A DNA stretch of 64,000 nucleotides from Cryobacterium breve (GCF_027594785.1 NZ_CP075584.1:620001-684000), one strand, 5' to 3'; positions 30,307-38,729 are shown, numbered from the stretch's first letter. Made by a program: numbers and translations. Notes: generated by a model from the sequence alone, not told the origin.

Positions 30307-30861
30307 CTAGTTTTTGTCGTGTGGCCAGCCATCCGCGACCATCCGGCGTACGTCGCCGAGCAGCTGCGGGATGGCCTTGGTCCTTGCGATGATCGGGAAG
30401 AAGTTCGAGTCTGTCGCCCAGCGGGGCACGATGTGCTGATGCAGGTGTTCAGCGATGCCGGCACCGGCGACCCGGCCCTGGTTCATTCCGATGTTGAAGC
30501 CGTCGCAGTTGGAGGTCTCCGCGAGAACCCTCATTGCCACCTGGGTCAGGCTACCGATCTCGGCGACCTCCTCTGGCGTCGCTTCGTCATAGGTCGCAAT
30601 GTGTCGGTACGGGCAGACGAGCAGGTGGCCGCTGTTATAGGGGAACAGGTTGAGCAGCACGTACGCGTGGACGCCGCGGGCGACGATGAGCGCCTTTTCG
30701 TCGCTCATCGCCGGAGCGAGGCAGAACGGGCAGGCATCGGCGTGCGGCTGGGTGCCGTCCTGGATGTAGACCATCCGGTGCGGTGTCCACAGCCGCTGGA
30801 AGGCATCCGGCACGGCGGCGAAGTCGCCGGACGATTCGATCGTCTCGTCTCCGGCGTCCAT
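30307..30861 (-). CDS. HIT-family nucleotide hydrolase/phosphorylase
   Basis: 184-residue histidine-triad protein with [20 protein letters not shown] (a Cys-x-x-Cys zinc pair) and the triad [10 protein letters not shown], preceded by [16 protein letters not shown]. Homologues in actinobacteria act on Ap4A-like nucleotides. It starts one base after the thrS stop, so it is translationally linked to threonyl-tRNA synthetase, which can make Ap4A; a clearing role is plausible inference. Confidence 0.92.
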   Translation of the reverse strand: MDAGDETIESSGDFAAVPDAFQRLWTPHRMVYIQDGTQPHADACPFCLAPAMSDEKALIVARGVHAYVLLNLFPYNSGHLLVCPYRHIATYDEATPEEVAEIGSLTQVAMRVLAETSNCDGFNIGMNQGRVAGAGIAEHLHQHIVPRWATDSNFFPIIARTKAIPQLLGDVRRMVADGWPHDKN

Positions 30862-30862
30862 C

Positions 30863-32815
30863 TCAGACCTGGGCCTTCGTCGCGATCGCGTCGACGATAC
30901 GGGCGATCGCGTCTGCGACGGGGATGCCGTTCTCCTGGGTGCCGTCGCGGAAGCGGAAGCTCACCGATCCGGCAGCCCGGTCGTCCTCGCCGGCGATCAA
31001 CTGGAACGGCACCTTCGCCTTGGTGTGGGTGCGGATCTTCTTCGGCATCCGGTCACTCGAGGTGTCGAGCTCGGCGCGCACTCCGAGTGTCTTCAGCTGG
31101 CGGATGATGTCGCCGAGGTACTCCTCATAGGCCTCGGCGACGGGGATGCCGACGACCTGCACCGGGGACAGCCAGACCGGGAAGGCTCCGGCATAGTGCT
31201 CGAGCAGGATCGCGAAGAAGCGTTCGATGGAGCCGAGCAGGGCACGGTGGATCATCACGGGCTGCTGGCGGGTTCCGTCGGAGGCCGTGTATTCCAGGTC
31301 GAAGAGTTCCGGCTGGTTGAAGTCGAGCTGGACCGTGGAGAGCTGCCAGGTCCTGCCGATCGCGTCCCTCGCCTGCACCGAGATCTTCGGTCCGTAGAAC
31401 GCCGCTCCGCCCGGGTCGCTGACGAGTTCGAGCCCTGATTCGACGGCGACCTGCCGGAGGGTCTCTGTCGCCTCGTCCCACTGCTCGTCGGTGCCGACGA
31501 ACTTCACCGGGTCCTTGGTCGAGAGTTCGAGGTAGAAGTCGGTGAGCCCGTAGCCGCGCAGCGTCTCGAAGACGAACACGAGCTGGCTGGCGACCTCCGT
31601 CTTCACCTGGCTCGCTGTGACGTAGATGTGGGCGTCGTCCTGGGTGAGCCCGCGCACCCGGGTGAGGCCGGACAGCGTTCCGCTCTTCTCGTAACGGTAG
31701 ACCGTGCCGAATTCAGCCAGGCGCAGCGGCAGTTCCCGGTAGCTGCGGCCCCTGGCCTTGAAGATCAGGTTGTGCATGGGGCAGTTCATCGGCTTGAGGT
31801 AGTAGTCCTGACCCTGCCGGGTGATGTTCCCCTCAGCGTCGACCTCTTCGTCGAGGTGCATCGGGGGGAACATGCCGTCCTTGTACCACTGCAGGTGCCC
31901 ACTGGTCTCGAAGAGGTGCGCCTTGGTGATGTGCGGCGTGTTGACGAGGTCGTAGCCGTTCGCGAGCAGCTGCTCGCGCATGTAGTTCTCGATCTCCGCA
32001 CGGATGATCCCACCCTTGGGGTGGAACACCGCGAGTCCGGAGCCGATTTCCTCCGGGAACGAGAACAGGTCGAGTTCCTGGCCGAGCTTGCGGTGGTCGC
32101 GTTTGGCGGCCTCCTCCTGACGGGCCTGGAAGGCCCGCAGTTCGTCCTTGGTCGGCCAGGCGGTCCCGTAGATGCGCTGCAGCTGAGGGTTCTTCTCCGA
32201 ACCACGCCAGTAGGCGGCGGCAAGCCGGGTCAGCGAGTAGCCGTTGCCGATCATGCGGGTGTTCGGCAGGTGCGGGCCGCGGCAGAGGTCTTTCCAGACC
32301 GTCTCGCCCGACTTCGGGTCGACATTGTCGTAGATCGTGAGCTCGGCCCCGCCGACCTCGACGGATTCGTTGTCCGCGGTTGCCGCGACCGCGCCGCCCT
32401 TGAGTCCGATGAGTTCGAGCTTGTACGGTTCTGCGGCGAATTCGGCCCTGGCGTCGTCGTCGGTCACGACGCGTCGGACGAAACGCTGGCCCTGGCGGAT
32501 GATGCGGTCCATCGCCTTCTCGAGGGCCTTGATGTCCTCTGGAGTGAAGGGCACTTCGACGTCGAAGTCGTAGTAGAAGCCGTCCGTCACTGGCGGCCCG
32601 ATCCCGAGGCGCGCCGCCGGGTTGACGTTCTGCACGGCCTGGGCGAGTACGTGCGCCGCCGAGTGCCGAAGGATGTTGAGGCCGTCCGGGGACGAGATCG
32701 TCACGGGTTCCACGACGTCCGTCGGAGTCAGCGTCGCGGCGAGATCCTTGAGTTCACCGTTGACGCGCATGGCGACAACGGACCGGTCGGTGAAAAGCGC
32801 AAAGCCGTCAGCCAC
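30863..32815 (-). CDS. thrS: Threonine-tRNA ligase
   Basis: 650 residues. N-terminal TGS domain (short in its first 60 residues), the editing/SAD domain with [15 protein letters not shown], and the class II core: [28 protein letters not shown] with the zinc cysteine, [17 protein letters not shown], and motif 3 [23 protein letters not shown] start at 32815 with GAGGAG upstream. The 93 bases before it are too short for a T-box leader and show none. Confidence 0.97.
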   Translation of the reverse strand: MADGFALFTDRSVVAMRVNGELKDLAATLTPTDVVEPVTISSPDGLNILRHSAAHVLAQAVQNVNPAARLGIGPPVTDGFYYDFDVEVPFTPEDIKALEKAMDRIIRQGQRFVRRVVTDDDARAEFAAEPYKLELIGLKGGAVAATADNESVEVGGAELTIYDNVDPKSGETVWKDLCRGPHLPNTRMIGNGYSLTRLAAAYWRGSEKNPQLQRIYGTAWPTKDELRAFQARQEEAAKRDHRKLGQELDLFSFPEEIGSGLAVFHPKGGIIRAEIENYMREQLLANGYDLVNTPHITKAHLFETSGHLQWYKDGMFPPMHLDEEVDAEGNITRQGQDYYLKPMNCPMHNLIFKARGRSYRELPLRLAEFGTVYRYEKSGTLSGLTRVRGLTQDDAHIYVTASQVKTEVASQLVFVFETLRGYGLTDFYLELSTKDPVKFVGTDEQWDEATETLRQVAVESGLELVSDPGGAAFYGPKISVQARDAIGRTWQLSTVQLDFNQPELFDLEYTASDGTRQQPVMIHRALLGSIERFFAILLEHYAGAFPVWLSPVQVVGIPVAEAYEEYLGDIIRQLKTLGVRAELDTSSDRMPKKIRTHTKAKVPFQLIAGEDDRAAGSVSFRFRDGTQENGIPVADAIARIVDAIATKAQV

Positions 32816-32908
32816 GTGTGGTACTCCTCAGTATTGTGCGAACCCCTCCAACTTTAGCGGCGCGGTCGCGACCGGGTTTCCCCGTGCAGGCTCCTGAGGA
32901 TGCCCGGC

Positions 32909-33581
32909 TCAGGCCACGAGGACGGTGTCGCCCACGCGGGGCGGCACGGGTGCACCCTGAGGCAGCCGGCGGAAGAGATGCGCGATCACAGCCGGTGAGC
33001 AGGCGATCACCTTGACGAGGCCGGGCCGGTCGGGAGCGAGGTGCGGGTCGGCCGCGAGAGTGACGGCGAGCAGTCCGGCTCCGTCGTCGAGGAGCGAAGC
33101 GAGTCCGGCCGCGATCCTCGGGCTGACGTGACCGACCGGGCGTCCGGTGGCCGCGTGCACGGCGATCGTACGCGGGCCGGGACGGCCCGCCTGCTCGCGG
33201 ACGAGGCCGACGACTGCTCCCGGTTGGAGGAGGCCCTCCCGGGCGACGATCGTGCGCGGGTCGACATTACGCAACCAGAAGCTCCAGATGCCGAGTCCGC
33301 GCAGGTGACGGTTGCCGAGAGCGACGACCCGGCCTGTGCTCGGCTCCGTCAGCCACAATGCCCCGGCATCGGCGGCGAGGTACAGGGTCGGCAGTCCCCC
33401 GGCATCCGCGACGAGCAAGCGGTCCCAGTCCTGCGGTGGCAGGTACCGGCTTGCGGGTACGCCGCGGCGGGGGCGCGGCCTGGGCGCGCGGAAGCTCCGC
33501 GATGTCCGGGGTGACGGCAGCCGGGAAATCCGTTGCCCGTCTGAGCGGCCGGATCCCGGGCGACAGCGTGTGCGAACTCAT
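32909..33581 (-). CDS. HIRAN-like domain protein (one apparent frameshift)
   Basis: 223 residues when one base near 33493 is removed (GGAGCTTCC read for GGAGCTCC), giving IAELRAPRPRRGVPASRYLPP. The segment from about residue 110, GAVVGLVREQAGRPGPRTIAVHAATGRPVGHVSPRIAAGLASLLDDG, taken in parts, has the order of a HIRAN domain (RE, then AIAV-like strand, G-x-x-VGxV, then IA-x-LA-x-LLD-x-G). HIRAN domains bind 3' DNA ends in repair helicases; here the domain stands alone. This assignment is by pattern only. Located between thrS and a tRNA cluster. Confidence 0.6.
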
Positions 33582-33649
33582 GGCGAACCTCCCCTTCGAG
33601 AGTGCTGCACCCGGCGCCCGACCGGTATCCCCCGTCCGGTGGACGCTTG

Positions 33650-33683
33650 AACCCGGTGCCTGTTTAAACCCGGTGCCTGCTTA
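33650..33683. repeat. Two tandem 17-bp direct repeats
   Basis: Units AACCCGGTGCCTGTTTA (33650-33666) and AACCCGGTGCCTGCTTA (33667-33683) differ at one base. They lie between the HIRAN-like gene start and the tRNA-Val(GAC) terminator. No integrase or phage gene is near, so I do not call an attachment site. Confidence 0.8.
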
Positions 33684-33687
33684 AACG

Positions 33688-33715
33688 AAAAAACCCCGGC
33701 CGGAGCCGGGGGTTT
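33688..33715 (-). terminator. Rho-independent terminator after the minus-strand tRNA genes
   Basis: On the minus strand a GC-rich stem (arms 33705-33715 and 33691-33700, one bulged base, loop of four) is followed by a run of T (complement of the A run 33688-33693). It directly follows the 3' end of tRNA-Val(GAC). Confidence 0.85.
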
Positions 33716-33720
33716 ATCTG

Positions 33721-33792
33721 TGGGCGATACTGGGATCGAACCAGTGACCTCTTCCGTGTCAGGGAAGCGCGCTACCGCTGCGCCAATCGCCC
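33721..33792 (-). tRNA. tRNA-Val (GAC)
   Basis: Folds as a cloverleaf: acceptor GGGCGAT pairing with ATCGCCC, discriminator A, D loop with AGCGGTAGC, anticodon stem CTTCC/GGAAG around loop CTGACAC (anticodon GAC), T arm GGTTCGATCCC. CCA is not encoded. 72 bases. Near-identical in acceptor and anticodon stem to the plus-strand tRNA-Val(CAC). Confidence 0.96.
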
Positions 33793-33830
33793 AAATCTAG
33801 TGCTTCAAGAACTTCGTTCTCCAAGACTGG

Positions 33831-33901
33831 AGGTGGATACGGGATTCGAACCCGTGTATACGGCTTTGCAGGCCGCTGCCTCGCCTCTCGGCCAATCCAC
33901 C
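33831..33901 (-). tRNA. tRNA-Cys (GCA)
   Basis: 71-base cloverleaf: acceptor GGTGGAT/ATCCACC, discriminator U as expected for Cys, anticodon loop CTGCAAA (GCA), T arm with GGTTCGAATCC. No encoded CCA. Middle gene of the minus-strand Gly-Cys-Val set. Confidence 0.96.
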
Positions 33902-33951
33902 GTATTCGGGTTCATACCAAAGAGAATCGGCCTTTCGGCCGATTCAATTCG

Positions 33952-34023
33952 AGCGGATGACGAGATTCGAACTCGCGACCCTCACCTTGGCAAGGTGATG
34001 CGCTACCACTGCGCCACATCCGC
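33952..34023 (-). tRNA. tRNA-Gly (GCC)
   Basis: 72-base cloverleaf: acceptor GCGGATG/CATCCGC, discriminator U, D arm GTGGCGCAGTGGTAGC, anticodon loop TTGCCAA (GCC) on stem TCACC/GGTGA, T arm AGTTCGAATCT. First gene of the minus-strand Gly-Cys-Val run. Confidence 0.96.
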
Positions 34024-34181
34024 AACTGCGCGCATTTCTGCGTGCTTTGAAGACTGTACCGGTAGTTTTCCGGATATACAAACCGAGCGGAACTTGCGCG
34101 TGGGATGGCGCGTCGGTGCGCGACAGGGGCCGGGTCTGGGCTAGTATCGAGAGTCGCGGTCGAACATTATTCGCTCGCCGC

Positions 34182-34254
34182 GGGCGATTGGCGCAGTTGG
34201 TAGCGCGCTTCCTTCACACGGAAGAGGTCATCGGTTCGAGTCCGGTATCGCCCA
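34182..34254 (+). tRNA. tRNA-Val (CAC)
   Basis: 73-base cloverleaf on the plus strand: acceptor GGGCGAT/ATCGCCC, discriminator A, anticodon stem CTTCC/GGAAG around TTCACAC (anticodon CAC), T arm CGGTTCGAGTCCG. Divergent from the other three tRNA genes. Confidence 0.96.
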
Positions 34255-34270
34255 CACAACAGCATGACAA

Positions 34271-34295
34271 AACCCCGCCGGAGCGGGGTTTTTTT
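34271..34295 (+). terminator. Rho-independent terminator after tRNA-Val (CAC)
   Basis: Stem AACCCCGC / GCGGGGTT with loop CGGA, followed by TTTTT. Starts 17 bases after the tRNA. Confidence 0.93.
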
Positions 34296-34297
34296 GT

Positions 34298-34630
34298 ACC
34301 CTCGCACTGGGGGGTCCAATCCCGCCAACCTGAGTGCGTCCTGTGCCAAGCTCTTGTTCAAGCCAAAGGACCATCCCATTGGATCCCCGGCCCAGCGAAC
34401 CCTCCTTCGTCTTCATCACGAAAGAGCGCTGCACTCCCGTCCTGTTCCGTGACGTGAACCGGGTCCCATCGTTCGATTCCCGGGACTCGTGAACGCCGCA
34501 CGAAGCCGGCTGCGTTCGATCTGCCGTAGCAGCGCCGCGGCAGCCCGCTGCGCGTCCGGCGTCGACCGTTCCAGACACCAGCACGTACTCCCCCCAGCAA
34601 AGTAGTTCGTCAGCCAGAAAGGCTCCTCAC
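34298..34630 (+). other. Non-coding leader ahead of the first DUF4190-type gene
   Basis: No convincing coding frame on either strand. It contains CCCAGCGAACCCTCC (34391-34405), repeated 240-odd bases ahead of the neighbouring paralogue as well (35071-35085), so it looks like a duplicated promoter or leader. I cannot place a -10/-35 pair with confidence. Confidence 0.5.
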
Positions 34631-34892
34631 ATGACTTCCGTCGCAACCACAACGGCCACCCCCGGCAAGATCCTCGGCATCGTCGGGTTCATCCTCGCCT
34701 TCATCCCCTACCTCCAGCTTCCCGGCCTCATCGTGAGCATTATCGGCTTCAACCAGGCCAAGAAGGCCGACGCGCCCAGGGGGCCTCGCCAAGGCCGGCA
34801 TCATCCTGAGCGCTGTCTTCCTCGTGCTCTTCGTGGTCATCCTTGTCGTCATCTTCTCGGTGGCGGCCGCCAACCCGACGCCCAGCGCCTAG
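34631..34892 (+). CDS. DUF4190-type small membrane protein, copy 1 (one apparent frameshift)
   Basis: 86 residues with two hydrophobic helices: PGKILGIVGFILAFIPYLQLPGLI and, after the frame correction, GIILSAVFLVLFVVILVVIF, separated by the conserved GFNQAKKAD segment. The frame is restored by dropping one G from the run at 34779-34783 (APRGLAKAGII). This is a homopolymer, unlike the AGCT-linked breaks elsewhere. It ends at TAG 34892 and is followed by a strong terminator. Close paralogue of the gene at 35314. Function unknown. Confidence 0.75.
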
Positions 34893-35313
34893 GCACACGG
34901 CTCAACGCGTCCCGCTCCCCCTCAGGCCCCGGCCTCCAGGGGGAGCGGGACGTTTTCCATGTCCGGCGCCCGGGCCCCCGACGAGCGTCAGAAATCCTCC
35001 TTGCACTCTGAGCGTCCGCTGTGCAACGCTCAACCCAAGCCAGACAAGAACTACAGTTCCCGACGACTGACCCAGCGAACCCTCCGGTGTATGAGTGCGC
35101 CAGAGCGCATTTTCTTGTCCAGCATCGACCTCTCGGCTCAGCGCGCACGACGCCTCCTGCTGCCGCTCGTTCTTCTGCTGCCGCACGTCACCCGAGCAGT
35201 GTTCAGCCGGATCGGCACCCGACCGCCGTCCGGTTCCATCAGCCGCCGGGATCTCCTCGTACCCATATGCCGCGCACCCGTCCGGGTTCCGGCGTCCTCA
35301 GAAAGGCCGTCCC
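34893..35313 (+). other. Terminator and non-coding leader between the DUF4190-type paralogues
   Basis: Holds the copy 1 terminator (34908-34956) and then about 350 bases without a credible gene. The 15-base block at 35071-35085 is identical to one in the leader of copy 1 and lies at almost the same distance from the ATG (243 against 240 bases). In-frame extensions of copy 2 upstream lack family resemblance. Confidence 0.5.
34908..34956 (+). terminator. Rho-independent terminator after DUF4190-type copy 1
   Basis: 15-bp perfect stem (34908-34922 with 34938-34952) and TTTT. Very GC-rich and well formed. Confidence 0.93.
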
Positions 35314-35625
35314 ATGACGACTCCCGTAGCTTCCGCAGTCAACCCAGGCAAGACCCTCGGAATTGTCGGTCTCGTGCTCTCCCTCATCTCGCTGCAGCCG
35401 TTCGGGCTCATCGTCAGCATCGTCGGACTCGTCAAATCCAAGAAGTCCGGGCTCGGCAACGGCTTCGCCCTGGCCGGAATCATCATCAGTGTCGTCGGCA
35501 TCATCGTCGTCGGCATCGTGATCGCCGTCGCGGTCAGCGCGGGCGTCAACCTCGCGGCATTCTGCACCGAGCACGGCGCCGGCGTCTTCGACAACAACGG
35601 CGTCACCGTGACCTGCGGGGCGTAA
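35314..35625 (+). CDS. DUF4190-type small membrane protein, copy 2
   Basis: 103 residues with the same design as copy 1: PGKTLGIVGLVLSLISLQPFGLIVSIVGL, a basic turn (VKSKKSGLGNGFALAG), a second helix IIISVVGIIVVGIVIAVAV, and a short extracytoplasmic tail with two cysteines (FCTEHGAG, VTVTCGA) that could form a disulphide. The cysteines are absent from copy 1. ATG 35314 with AAAGG upstream. Own terminator follows. Function unknown. Confidence 0.85.
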   Translation: MTTPVASAVNPGKTLGIVGLVLSLISLQPFGLIVSIVGLVKSKKSGLGNGFALAGIIISVVGIIVVGIVIAVAVSAGVNLAAFCTEHGAGVFDNNGVTVTCGA

Positions 35626-35637
35626 CACCGCCGGCAA

Positions 35638-35680
35638 GGCCCCGTCCCCCGAGCTCCTGCCGCGGGACGGGGCCTTTTTT
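35638..35680 (+). terminator. Rho-independent terminator after DUF4190-type copy 2
   Basis: Stem GGCCCCGTCCC (35638-35648) / GGGACGGGGCC (35664-35674) followed by six T. Confidence 0.95.
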
Positions 35681-35701
35681 CCGGTCGGTGCACCGACGCA
35701 T

Positions 35702-36205
35702 TCAGCGCATCTCCGTGAGCGTCGCGCCGATCAGGACGAGCGTGTTCGCGGCCGCGAGGAAGATGTTGAGATGGTCTCCTGGACCTTCTGGGACAGGAGA
35801 TATCCCATCAGCTTGTCGGCGTTGTCCTTATGCGGTGCTCCCGCCGCGAGACCCATCACGTACGGAACGGCGACCGTGGCCCTGGTGCCGTCTGAGGCGG
35901 TCGGAGAGAAGATCTCGTAGGCGGACTTGTCGGCGCTGCTCGACTGCAGGGCCATCTGCACATCACTGTTCGCCACGCTCAGTTCCCCCGTGGACACCTT
36001 CGGGCCGAGCTTCCCGGTCGACGCGCTCGGTCCGACATCGTTCGCCTGCAGTGCCGTGAAGTAGTCCACGGCACCCTGCTGCCCAGCAGGTGCTCGAGGA
36101 GCACGAACAGTGCAGTGCCGTCACCGGCCTGGCCCGGAGTGGAGTACTGGATCTTGCCGGCATACTCGGCAGCCAGCAGGTCGGTCCAGGAATCGGGGCG
36201 GCCAT
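35702..36205 (-). pseudogene. Relic of a 2-aminoethylphosphonate-type ABC substrate-binding gene (C-terminal half)
   Basis: The minus strand encodes only the second half of a PhnS-like periplasmic binding protein: DSWTDLLAAEYAGKIQYSTPGQAGDGTALFV, then after a one-base frame change near 36084 VDYFTALQANDVGPSASTGK and VAVPYVMGLAAGAPHKDNADKLMGYLLSQKVQETI. The N-terminal half and signal peptide are missing; the homology stops at about 36205, exactly where the HAD relic on the other strand begins. Near 35770 the frame changes again and the last 22 codons (NIFLAAANTLVLIG) look like the end of a different membrane protein. Transport genes phnTUV are absent. Confidence 0.7.
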
Positions 36206-36413
36206 GGAGAGGACCGGAGTCCTCGACGTGCGCCTCGTGCTCGCCGCAGGAGACAGGGTGGCCGACGTGCAGGCCGCCGTCAACTCCGGCGCCATCGCCG
36301 TCGGTGTGCTCACCGGCCAACTGGAGCGTGAGGGGTTCCTCGGGCACACCCACGACTACATTCTCGAGAGCGGTGTGGAGACCCTGGGGCTCGCAGAAAC
36401 CCAGCCTGCCTGA
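36206..36413 (+). pseudogene. Relic of a HAD-family (phosphonatase-like) hydrolase, C-terminal part
   Basis: About 68 codons: DVRLVLAAGDRVADVQAAVNSG then AIAVGVLTGQLEREGFLGHTHDYIL, the C-terminal motif IV and cap-return part of HAD hydrolases associated with phosphonate loci. The catalytic DxD nucleophile and first two-thirds are missing; the usual GD-TPAD of motif IV reads GDRVAD. It begins at the same point where the minus-strand binding-protein relic ends, so one deletion probably removed both 5' ends. Ends with TGA at 36413. Confidence 0.7.
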
Positions 36414-36475
36414 TCGGCGTGACCCGGCGTGCGGCCGGGACGGGTCGCCTTCTGGTGAGTGGCTAGTCTGGAACG

Positions 36476-37186
36476 ATGGATTTCCTGCTCGTTCTGTGGG
36501 CCCGCCTGACCGAACGCCAGGACCCGCTGCCCCTGCCGATTGCGTGGCTGACGATCGCGGCCGCCGCGGCGATCGTTCTCGTCCCCGTGCTCTGGCATCC
36601 GTCCCGGAATGTCGTCACGATCGCGCACGAGGGCGGCCACGCTCTCGTCGCAACGCTCGGTGGCCGGCAGCTCGGCGGCATCCGCCTGCACTCCGACACC
36701 TCGGGCCTGACGGTCAGTCGCGGCAAACCGCGCGGCATCGGAATGGTCCTGACCCTCCTGGCCGGCTACACGGCGCCGGCCGTACTCGGCCTCTGCGCCG
36801 CCTGGTTGCTGAGTCTCGGCTATTCCGCCGGGCTGCTCTGGCTGTTGCTCGCCGCACTCGCCCTTCTCCTTGTCCAGGTGCGGAACTGGTTCGGCCTGTG
36901 GTCAGTGCTCCTGACATCCGCTGTGATCTTCGTGATCACCTGGTACGGCTCTGCCCTCGTGCAGAGCGTCTTCGCCCTGCTCGTCACTGCTTTCCTCCTG
37001 CTCGGGGCCGTTCGCACGGTACTCGAGCTCCAGCAAAGCCGGGCCCGCCGCGCCGGCGCCGCTTCCGACGCCGACCAGCTCGCCCGACTCACCCATGTTC
37101 CCGGCCTGCTCTGGGTCGGTGTGTTCCTTGTCGTCACGGTCGGGTGCGCCGTCGTTGCGTTCGGGGTGCTCGGCCTGGCCGGCTGA
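36476..37186 (+). CDS. M50 family membrane metallopeptidase-like protein
   Basis: 236-residue protein with about six hydrophobic segments and the zinc-binding motif HEGGH (HExxH) at the end of a helix in TIAHEGGHALVATLGG, followed by RLHSDTSGLTVSRGKPRG. This resembles the small M50 site-2-protease-like proteins annotated in actinobacteria. No PDZ domain is present. The second metal ligand (usually in an NxxPxxxxDG motif) is not obvious, so activity is unsure. Start ATG 36476, no close operon partner. Confidence 0.82.
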   Translation: MDFLLVLWARLTERQDPLPLPIAWLTIAAAAAIVLVPVLWHPSRNVVTIAHEGGHALVATLGGRQLGGIRLHSDTSGLTVSRGKPRGIGMVLTLLAGYTAPAVLGLCAAWLLSLGYSAGLLWLLLAALALLLVQVRNWFGLWSVLLTSAVIFVITWYGSALVQSVFALLVTAFLLLGAVRTVLELQQSRARRAGAASDADQLARLTHVPGLLWVGVFLVVTVGCAVVAFGVLGLAG

Positions 37187-37261
37187 TCCTCCGCGACGGG
37201 CCGGTCGGTGGCGGCTCCTCGCCCTTGCCGTCACGCGAGCGGGGGCGCGCGGACGCGGCCG

Positions 37262-37993
37262 TTACGCCCCGGTGCCGAACCTCGTGGTGACTCCCTGTGA
37301 GAAGAGAACCGAATCCGGCGCGCGATCGGCGAGTCCGGGAAATCCACCCGCTTCGAGAAGCGTGTCGTCGAGACGAACGAGTTCGGCATCGAACAGGTCC
37401 CACGGCTCGTGGTGGTTGCGGAGGTAGACGGTACGTCCCCTGACCCTGGTGAAGAGCGCCCACCGCGCGGTGAGGAAATCGGCCAGTGGGTCGTCGAGCA
37501 CCCGTCGGTCGACCGGGCGCACCACGATCTCAGAGCGCGCAGCCCGGTTGACATGGCGAACGGATGAGTAGCGGTACTCTCCCGCCGCGACGGTGAGGCG
37601 GGTCCTGGACCAGATGTACGGGAGGGCGAACAGGCCCCTGGCGACGAGCACGGCCGCGAGCCGGGACGCCTCGAGGGACACGAAGACCACACCGCGTCTG
37701 CCGAGCGCATCGACGGCGTACAGCCGCACGTTGACTTCGACGAAGTCTCCGAAATAGGGAATGGGCGGACTGCCCAGCACGGTGGCGCGGTCGAGGACGA
37801 ACGGGATCAGCCCGACCCAGCTGCTCCCCTCGTATTCGTCGGGGACGAGTCCGGCAGGCAGGAGCGGCGCCACGAGGGCCGCGTCCACGCGCCAGTGCAG
37901 GAAACACAATCCAGACCAGCGCTGGCTCGCCACCGAACGGCCGGTCAGCGCCGGCGCAACGCCTGAGATCGGGTCGAGCCGGGCATCCGTCAT
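37262..37993 (-). CDS. YqjF/DUF2071 family protein
   Basis: 243 residues: QRWSGLCFLHWRVDAALVAPLLPAG, IPFVLDRATVLGSPPIPYFGDFVEVNVRLY, and GVVFVSLEASRLAAVLVARGLF, the DUF2071 order (the family of acetoacetate-decarboxylase-like beta folds). Function not established. ATG 37993 with GAAGGAAA upstream; the longer in-frame extension to 38116 is not family-like. 34 bases downstream of the PemK-like gene on the same strand. Confidence 0.88.
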   Translation of the reverse strand: MTDARLDPISGVAPALTGRSVASQRWSGLCFLHWRVDAALVAPLLPAGLVPDEYEGSSWVGLIPFVLDRATVLGSPPIPYFGDFVEVNVRLYAVDALGRRGVVFVSLEASRLAAVLVARGLFALPYIWSRTRLTVAAGEYRYSSVRHVNRAARSEIVVRPVDRRVLDDPLADFLTARWALFTRVRGRTVYLRNHHEPWDLFDAELVRLDDTLLEAGGFPGLADRAPDSVLFSQGVTTRFGTGA

Positions 37994-38027
37994 CGTTCGA
38001 TTTCCTTCTCGGTGCTGAACTCGGTCA

Positions 38028-38540
38028 TCAACGCCAGCCGTAACGCCCGCGGAGTGCGGATGCGATGCGTGCGTAACGCGCCGAGTCGACCAGCGCGGCT
38101 TCCCGGCGCATGCCACTCGGTTGGACGGCGAAGATCCTGTCGATGTTGACCCAGCTTGATCGACCGGTCCTGTCCCAGTCGCCGACGCCGAGAGCGACGT
38201 AGTCGGGGTGACCTGTGCGGTCCTTGCTGGTCAGCTGGACGGCGAGGACTGCGCCCGCACCGAGTGCGGCGACGACGACGACCGGGCGGTCCTTGCCTCG
38301 CCCGTCACGTTCCTCGAAAGGCACCCAGGTCCAGACGATTTCCCCGGGGTCCGGGCTGGCGTTTCGCGTCGGCCGGTAGTCGAGGCGCACATCCCGCAGG
38401 TTCCGCGGATCGACTTCGACGGTAGCCGAACGGCCGCTGCGGCCGGGGCTGGGTGTGGTCGACCGGTCAGGGGGCCGGCGTACGGGCGCGAAGAGGCTGC
38501 GCAGGGCGTTGAAGAAACGACGGAAGCCGGACACAGGCAC
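38028..38540 (-). CDS. PemK/MazF-like toxin-fold protein
   Basis: About 170 residues. The C-terminal 110 form an SH3-like barrel of PemK/MazF type: PDPGEIVWTWVPFEE, DRPVVVVAAL, VLAVQLTSKDRTGHPDYVALGVGDW, SSWVNIDRIFAVQ. MazF toxins are mRNA endoribonucleases. Here a 60-residue basic N-terminal extension precedes the fold and no antitoxin gene is adjacent, so the protein may be a chromosomal orphan with another role. Start GTG 38540 is uncertain (GTG 38534 also in frame). Confidence 0.72.
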   Translation of the reverse strand: MPVSGFRRFFNALRSLFAPVRRPPDRSTTPSPGRSGRSATVEVDPRNLRDVRLDYRPTRNASPDPGEIVWTWVPFEERDGRGKDRPVVVVAALGAGAVLAVQLTSKDRTGHPDYVALGVGDWDRTGRSSWVNIDRIFAVQPSGMRREAALVDSARYARIASALRGRYGWR

Positions 38541-38623
38541 ACTATATCCCACCGAGATGCGCGGCCAGAGGACACGAGGACGCGTGCACAGGACTGGGCC
38601 GACACTACTCGGCAGACACGAAA

Positions 38624-38658
38624 GATGGGCGCATCCGCGGGAAGCGGATACGCCCATC
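38624..38658 (-). terminator. Hairpin terminator after amt
   Basis: 15-bp stem with one mismatch (38624-38638 with 38644-38658), loop of five, 72 bases past the amt stop on the minus strand. No long T run. Confidence 0.65.
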
Positions 38659-38729
38659 ATCACGCGACGCTGGGCCGCAGGGTAGAACGGGAATCGGGTG
38701 AAGCGTGTGCGATGTGCGTGTGCGACTTC

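Noticed and set aside
32816..32908. T-box or other leader control of thrS
   Set aside because: Only 93 bases separate thrS from the next gene start; no specifier stem or T-box sequence is visible.
33650..34254. Phage attachment site at the tRNA cluster
   Set aside because: Short direct repeats are near tRNA genes, but there is no integrase, no duplicated tRNA 3' end and no change in base composition nearby.
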